Positions 59,738 to 64,000 of a DNA stretch of 64,000 bases are shown in pieces. The notes beneath the pieces are model-generated. The model had not been told where the DNA came from. It worked only from the letters and a program-made list of their open reading frames with translations, and searched no databases. The stretch covers positions 1 to 64,000 of the forward strand of contig CAJUIL010000011.1 of NCBI GenBank assembly GCA_910586225.1, in the 5' to 3' direction. The position numbers and the translations under genes were made by a program. The stretch's first letter is position 1. Each line of letters begins with the position of its first letter. This DNA is from an uncultured Eubacterium sp. Its GTDB lineage: Bacteria; Bacillota; Clostridia; Lachnospirales; Lachnospiraceae.

Positions 59738-61417
59738 ATGATGATGGAAAATGAGAGTACATCCAGAAATTTTATTGAAAGGGAGATTGATAAAGACCTT
59801 GCTGAGGGCGTTTATGATACGGTGCATACGCGCTTCCCGCCGGAGCCAAACGGATATCTGCATATCGGGCACGCAAAGGCGATCTTATTAAGCTACGGCA
59901 TTGCAAAGCAGTATGGCGGGAAGTTTAATATGCGTTTTGACGATACGAACCCGACAAAGGAGCGGAGTGAATTTGTAGCGTCGATTAAGGAGGATATACA
60001 GTGGCTTGGCGCTGACTGGGAGGACCGGCTTTTTTTCGCGTCTGATTATTTTGGACAGATGTATGAGGCGGCGGTAAGGCTGATCCAAAAGGGGCTTGCC
60101 TATGTGTCGGATCTGTCGGCCGAGCAGCTGAGAGAGTACCGGGGCACGCTGACGGAACCAGGCAGAGAGGATCCAAGCAGAAACCGCAGTGTGGAGGAAA
60201 ATCTAGCGCTGTTTGAAGATATGAAAAACGGTAAATTTGCCGATGGTGAAAAGGTGCTGCGTGCGAAGATCGATATGTCATCCGGCAATATCAATATGCG
60301 CGACCCGGTCATTTACCGTGTAGCGCATATGACGCACCATAATACGGGCGATACATGGTGCATCTATCCGATGTACGATTTTGCGCATCCGGTGGAGGAT
60401 GCTATTGAGGGGATTACGCACTCTTTATGTACGAGCGAATTTGAGGACCACAGGCCGTTGTATGACTGGGTTGTACAGGCGTTGGAGTATCCGCGTCCGC
60501 CAAGACAGATTGAATTTGCCAAGTTGTATTTGAATAATGTCGTGACAGGAAAGCGGTATATTAAAAAGCTGGTGGAGGACGGCATTGTGGACGGCTGGGA
60601 CGACCCAAGACTGGTGTCGATCTCCGGGCTTCGCAGACGCGGCTACACGCCGGAGTCTATCCAGAAATTTGTGGAGCTGTGCGGGATCTCCAAGGCGAAC
60701 AGCACCGCGGACATGGCGATGCTTGAGTACTGTATCCGTGAGGACTTAAAGCTGAAAAAGGCGAGGGTGATGGCTGCGGTTGACCCGGTAAAGGTAGTCA
60801 TTGACAATTACCCGCAGGGGCAGACGGAATATCTGGAAATTGAAAACAACTTGGAAAATCCAGAGCTTGGTATCCGTAAGGTGCCGTTTTGCGGGGAGCT
60901 TTATATTGACGGGGCTGATTTTATGGAAGAGCCGCCGAAAAAGTATTTCCGGCTGTTCCCTGGCAATGAAGTGCGGCTGATGCAGGCGTATTTTATTAAA
61001 TGTGTCAGCTATGAAAAGAACGCGGACGGAACGGTCAGTGTGATCCATTGTACGTATGATCCGGCTTCCAAGGGCGGAAACAGCCCGGATGGAAGAAAGG
61101 TGAAGGGGACGATCCACTGGGTAGCGGCCCCGTATGCGATCGAGGCGCAGGCGCGGCTGTTTGAAAACCTGATCGATGAGGAAAAGGGGGTTTACAATAA
61201 GGAGGACGGCAGTCTGAACCTGAATCCAAATTCCCTTGTTACGAAAAAATGCTATGTGGAGCAGAGCCTTGCAGATGCAAAAGCGTATGACAGCTTCCAG
61301 TTTGTCAGGAACGGCTTTTTCTGTGTGGACGCAAAGGATTCTACGAAGGAGCGTCCGGTATTTAACCGTATCGTTTCGTTGAAGAGTTCGTTCAAGCTTC
61401 CGGGCAGCAGCTCTTAA
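59738..61417 (+). CDS. glnS: Glutaminyl-tRNA synthetase
   Basis: 559 residues from ATG 59738, 6 bases after ACAGGAGGAA. Class I synthetase: RFPPEPNGYLHIGHAKAI holds the HIGH motif; RFDDTNPTKE and IYPMYDFAHPVEDAIEGITHSLCT are GlnRS/GluRS signatures. The KMSKS-equivalent loop is altered (NNVVTGKRYIKKL), and DDPRLVSISGLRRRGYTPESI follows. The C-terminal beta-barrels bind the anticodon. It charges tRNA-Gln directly, so the organism does not rely solely on the GatCAB route. Confidence 0.95.
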   Translation: MMMENESTSRNFIEREIDKDLAEGVYDTVHTRFPPEPNGYLHIGHAKAILLSYGIAKQYGGKFNMRFDDTNPTKERSEFVASIKEDIQWLGADWEDRLFFASDYFGQMYEAAVRLIQKGLAYVSDLSAEQLREYRGTLTEPGREDPSRNRSVEENLALFEDMKNGKFADGEKVLRAKIDMSSGNINMRDPVIYRVAHMTHHNTGDTWCIYPMYDFAHPVEDAIEGITHSLCTSEFEDHRPLYDWVVQALEYPRPPRQIEFAKLYLNNVVTGKRYIKKLVEDGIVDGWDDPRLVSISGLRRRGYTPESIQKFVELCGISKANSTADMAMLEYCIREDLKLKKARVMAAVDPVKVVIDNYPQGQTEYLEIENNLENPELGIRKVPFCGELYIDGADFMEEPPKKYFRLFPGNEVRLMQAYFIKCVSYEKNADGTVSVIHCTYDPASKGGNSPDGRKVKGTIHWVAAPYAIEAQARLFENLIDEEKGVYNKEDGSLNLNPNSLVTKKCYVEQSLADAKAYDSFQFVRNGFFCVDAKDSTKERPVFNRIVSLKSSFKLPGSSS

Positions 61418-61465
61418 AAGGCAACCGTTGAGCCGAAAGGCAGGATAAGAAAGGTAAAGGAATAT

Positions 61466-62227
61466 ATGTCTGTTTTATATGATGTGGAAGAAGAAAAGAA
61501 GTATACATTTGTGAAAAAGGTTACGTGTACGAACTGTGGAGCAGAGTTTGAGGATGTGCGCATTATGGGCAGCAAGCTGCGCAGGAAGGAGCCGGACCGG
61601 GATCTAAGACCGCGGTTTCATTTTTTAGATTCGTTGAAATATGGTGTGACCTCCTGTCCGTACTGCGGGTTTTCGGCTATGATCAAAAACTTTGACAAGC
61701 TGACCTCGCTGCACCAGAAGCGCTTGCGGGAAAAGGTGACGTCTCAGTTTATGCAGCGGGAGCCGTTTAAGGGCAAGACGTTGGATTATGCGACAGCGAT
61801 CAGCCAGTATGAGCTGGCGTTTGTGTGCGCGATGGTAATGGAGCTTCCAACGAGTGAGCAGGCATATTTATGCTTACAGCTGTCCTGGCTTATTCGGGGT
61901 AGGCTGGAAGAGGCGGACGCGGAGCCTGGGCTTTTAAGTGAGGATGTATACAAGCAGTTTAAGGAAAAAGAGGAGCGTTATTACAGACAGGCATATGACG
62001 GCCTGACCAAGGCTGCTATGGAGGAAAATTTTCCGATCTGCGGGATGGATCAGGCGACGTTTGATTATCTGCTGGCAGTTATGAGCTTTCATTTTGGCGA
62101 TTACGATCTGGCCATCCGTTACTGCGGCAATATTGTGCAGATGAAGGGTATTTTGGTGAAGCTAAAGGATAAAGCGCTGATACTTAAAGATGAAATCCTT
62201 GAGGCAAAAAAAGAGCAGGAGGCATAA
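61466..62227 (+). CDS. DUF2225 zinc-ribbon protein
   Basis: 253 residues. Two CxxC knuckles (CTNCGAEF near residue 21 and CPYCGFSAM near 65) form a split zinc ribbon typical of DUF2225. The remaining part is helical and TPR-like (ERYYRQAYDGLTKAA, FDYLLAVMSFHFGDYDLAIRYCG). No membrane segment. Function unknown. It lies 5 bases before the MocR-type gene and is probably co-transcribed. Confidence 0.85.
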   Translation: MSVLYDVEEEKKYTFVKKVTCTNCGAEFEDVRIMGSKLRRKEPDRDLRPRFHFLDSLKYGVTSCPYCGFSAMIKNFDKLTSLHQKRLREKVTSQFMQREPFKGKTLDYATAISQYELAFVCAMVMELPTSEQAYLCLQLSWLIRGRLEEADAEPGLLSEDVYKQFKEKEERYYRQAYDGLTKAAMEENFPICGMDQATFDYLLAVMSFHFGDYDLAIRYCGNIVQMKGILVKLKDKALILKDEILEAKKEQEA

Positions 62228-62232
62228 AAGCG

Positions 62233-63672
62233 ATGAAGGAGCTTTTGGTTACGCTGGATACTAGCGCAAAGGCTTTTCTATACGAACAGATCTATGCTTC
62301 CCTCAGGCGGGATATTCTGGAGGGCAGGCTTTCCTGTGGGGAAAGGCTGCCCTCCGCGCGTCTGCTGGCGTCTCAGCTGCAGGTCAGCCGAAGTACGGTG
62401 GATGCCGCTTATGCGCAGCTTGTCAGCGAAGGATATTTAAAAGCGCGGCGCGGCAGCGGTTATTATGTGTGCGAGGCTGGCGAGCTTTATGATTTTACGA
62501 ATGGGAAGGGCTGGAACATAGCGGATGAGCCAGTACAGCTCCGTGCAGGGAAAAAAGAAGAGCAGCTGTCTGTCAAATACAATTTCTTGCCGGGACAGGT
62601 GGACGATGGGGCGTTTGCGTACAATGCGTGGCGTAAATGCACGAAAGAGGCGCTGCTGGAGCTGGAATCGAGCCGCAGCCTGCTGCGCGCGGGACATCCG
62701 CAGGGCGAATATGCGCTGCGCAGGGCGATCGCCGCTTATTTGTACCAAGCCAGAGGGGTACGCTGCGAGCCGGAGCAGCTGGTGATCGGGGCTGGAAACG
62801 AATATCTTCTGCAGCTGCTTGGCCAGCTTTTGGACGGCCCCCGCAAGGTCGCGATGGAAAGCCCGACGTACCTGCAGGCGTATCATACTTTTTGCAATAT
62901 CGGCTATGCGGTGTGCGCCGTGTCGATGGATGAGGAAGGGATGCGCACGCAGGAGCTGCCGGCGGAAGGCGTATCGCTTGTCTATGTGATGCCGTCCCAT
63001 CAGTTTCCGCTTGGCGCAGTCATGCCGCTGAGGCGCCGGATCATGCTGTTAAAATGGGCTGCGGCCGGGTCAGGGCGGTATATTATTGAGGACGATCATG
63101 ACAGCGAGTTTCGTTATAAGGGCCGTCCGATCCCGTCTTTGCAGGGAATGGCAAAACAGGAGCACGTCATTTACCTCGGCACGTTTTCCAATAGCATCAT
63201 GCCGTCTGTGCGTATGAGCTATATGGTGCTGCCGCATCCGCTTCTTAAGGCGTATGAGACAAGGTGCGGGTTTTATGCGTCTACGGTATCCAGATTGGTG
63301 CAGATGACGGTATGCAGGTTTTTAGAGCAGGGATATTTTGAACGGCACCTGAATAAAATGCGCGGCGTATACCGGGCAAGGCATGACACGCTGCTGCAGC
63401 TGTTAAATGACAAGCCTTGGGTGTACCGTATTTACGGCAGCTATGCGGGGCTGCATCTTGCGGTAGAGCTTGCCTGCCCGCTGACAGAGGACGCGCTTGC
63501 TGCACGGGCGCGGGCTTTTGGGATTGCTGTGCAGGGGATGTCTGGGTGCTATATTGCGGGTAAGAAAAAGCCGGACGAGCGGCCGGTGCTGCTGCTGGGG
63601 TTTGGCAATCTGACGCAGGCGCAGCTGCAGGAGGGTGTGCAGGTGTTGGAGGATGCTGTAAAATCCACCTGA
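62233..63672 (+). CDS. MocR-type GntR/aminotransferase-fold regulator lacking the PLP lysine
   Basis: 479 residues: an N-terminal GntR winged helix (about 10-75; YEQIYASLRRDILEGRLSCGERLPSARLLA split over helices) and a class I aminotransferase-like domain (about 110-479). In MocR/PdxR/GabR proteins the PLP Schiff-base lysine lies in GTFSK; here the motif is YLGTFSNSIMPSVRMSYM, with N320 in its place. The PLP ring-contact motif EDDYDSEFRY is EDDHDSEFRY. Other fold residues are well kept, so the protein is likely folded but may not bind PLP covalently. No target genes are adjacent. Confidence 0.88.
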   Translation: MKELLVTLDTSAKAFLYEQIYASLRRDILEGRLSCGERLPSARLLASQLQVSRSTVDAAYAQLVSEGYLKARRGSGYYVCEAGELYDFTNGKGWNIADEPVQLRAGKKEEQLSVKYNFLPGQVDDGAFAYNAWRKCTKEALLELESSRSLLRAGHPQGEYALRRAIAAYLYQARGVRCEPEQLVIGAGNEYLLQLLGQLLDGPRKVAMESPTYLQAYHTFCNIGYAVCAVSMDEEGMRTQELPAEGVSLVYVMPSHQFPLGAVMPLRRRIMLLKWAAAGSGRYIIEDDHDSEFRYKGRPIPSLQGMAKQEHVIYLGTFSNSIMPSVRMSYMVLPHPLLKAYETRCGFYASTVSRLVQMTVCRFLEQGYFERHLNKMRGVYRARHDTLLQLLNDKPWVYRIYGSYAGLHLAVELACPLTEDALAARARAFGIAVQGMSGCYIAGKKKPDERPVLLLGFGNLTQAQLQEGVQVLEDAVKST

Positions 63673-63727
63673 CCCGTGAAAAGTAACCGGCAGGCCGTCA
63701 TAATAAGAGAGCTGGTTTAAAAAGTAT

Positions 63728-63756
63728 TTGATTTTGGTATACATAAATGTTATATT
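63728..63756 (+). promoter_or_regulatory. SigA-type promoter of the last small gene
   Basis: TTGATT (63728-63733), 17-base spacer, TATATT (63751-63756), 48 bases before ATG 63804. Confidence 0.7.
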
Positions 63757-63803
63757 ATTTATAGTTAAGAGAAGTGATGGTATAACAGAAAGAGGAAAAT
63801 GAC

Positions 63804-63968
63804 ATGGAGGTAGCAGACGAAATGAATAAGGACGAGATTAAAATAGTAAAAAATTCAACAATTTATGAAATCCGCCTGATGTTGGACGCTGAAGAAAAAG
63901 AAACCTTTACCAAAGAGGAAATTTTGAATTTACTTGATACGATAGCCAGAGCAAAAGAAACTGAGTAA
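63804..63968 (+). CDS. Small hypothetical protein (54 residues)
   Basis: ATG 63804 behind AGAGGAAAA and a good promoter. The peptide is acidic and helical (KNSTIYEIRLMLDAEEKE, then FTKEEILNLLDTIARA). No membrane segment or cysteines. Family not recognised. A G/C-rich inverted sequence (GGCCGCCAGGAGGTGGCGGGC) begins at 63976 and may be its terminator, cut by the window end. Confidence 0.55.
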   Translation: MEVADEMNKDEIKIVKNSTIYEIRLMLDAEEKETFTKEEILNLLDTIARAKETE

Positions 63969-64000
63969 AAAAGAAAGGCCGCCAGGAGGTGGCGGGCAGC

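Noticed and set aside
1..64000. CRISPR arrays, tRNA/rRNA genes, prophage or integrase/invertase genes
   Set aside because: No regularly spaced repeats, no tRNA- or rRNA-like segments and no recombinase signatures were found on either strand.

Overview
The window looks like chromosomal DNA of a spore-forming gut Firmicute, most likely a Lachnospiraceae (Blautia/Ruminococcus-like) species. Evidence: dipicolinate synthase genes dpaA/dpaB, a DUF6033 gene and a DUF3879-like remnant, strong AGGAGG ribosome binding sites, frequent TTG/GTG starts, an MsmEFG-type sugar importer without its own ATPase, and a PadR-DUF1700-DUF4097 cassette. The genus is inference. No rRNA, tRNA, CRISPR array, prophage or integrase/invertase gene was seen.

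Layout. 1-7.7 kb: a peptide-antibiotic-type ABC transporter (lipoprotein, two FtsX permeases, ATPase) with an edge-cut OmpR-type regulator on one side and a GHKL kinase on the other. The kinase's LytTR response regulator, and the gene after the kinase, are broken by internal out-of-frame deletions. 7.8-11.6 kb: S1-domain protein, a transposon-like 134-bp element (MITE), an STM4015/STM4014-like pair and a decayed Uma2 gene. 11.7-35.6 kb: one long co-directional surface-glycan locus: XRE regulator, GT4-GT4 fusion, GT8, Wzm-type ABC permease, Wzt-type ATPase fused to a GT-like domain, GT4, TupA-like ATP-grasp, TOD1-type GT, three multi-spanning GT-C-like proteins (one fused to a PRK/uridine-kinase-like domain), class II aldolase, two nucleotidyltransferases, HAD phosphatase, GtrA, GT2 and a GDPD-like protein. 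35.6-43.4 kb: two small unknown genes, thiD, pyk, dpaAB, asnB, a DtxR/MntR regulator and a second MITE copy. 43.5-52.3 kb: cardiolipin synthase and an AraC-controlled sucrose locus (importer, fructokinase, amylosucrase-like GH13). 52.5-64 kb: PadR cassette, ridA, a FIST sensor with a soluble MCP, isochorismatase-like hydrolase, small alarmone synthetase behind a perfect 34-bp hairpin, ZIP transporter, glnS, DUF2225, and a MocR regulator that lacks its PLP lysine.

How the parts work together. The glycan locus appears to be an ABC-exporter (Wzm/Wzt) pathway. Cytoplasmic GTs build the chain. GtrA, GT2 and the GT-C proteins could decorate it outside the membrane. The aldolase, kinase, HAD and nucleotidyltransferase genes could supply an unusual activated building block. 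The locus carries two independent marks of phase variation. First, a perfect 25-bp inverted repeat flanks a 261-bp segment just upstream of the first gene; the segment's best promoter currently points away from the operon. Second, G9, G10 and G9 tracts lie inside three genes of the operon, where a one-base slip would stop translation early. The two MITE copies are 94% identical, each with its own 8-bp target duplication.
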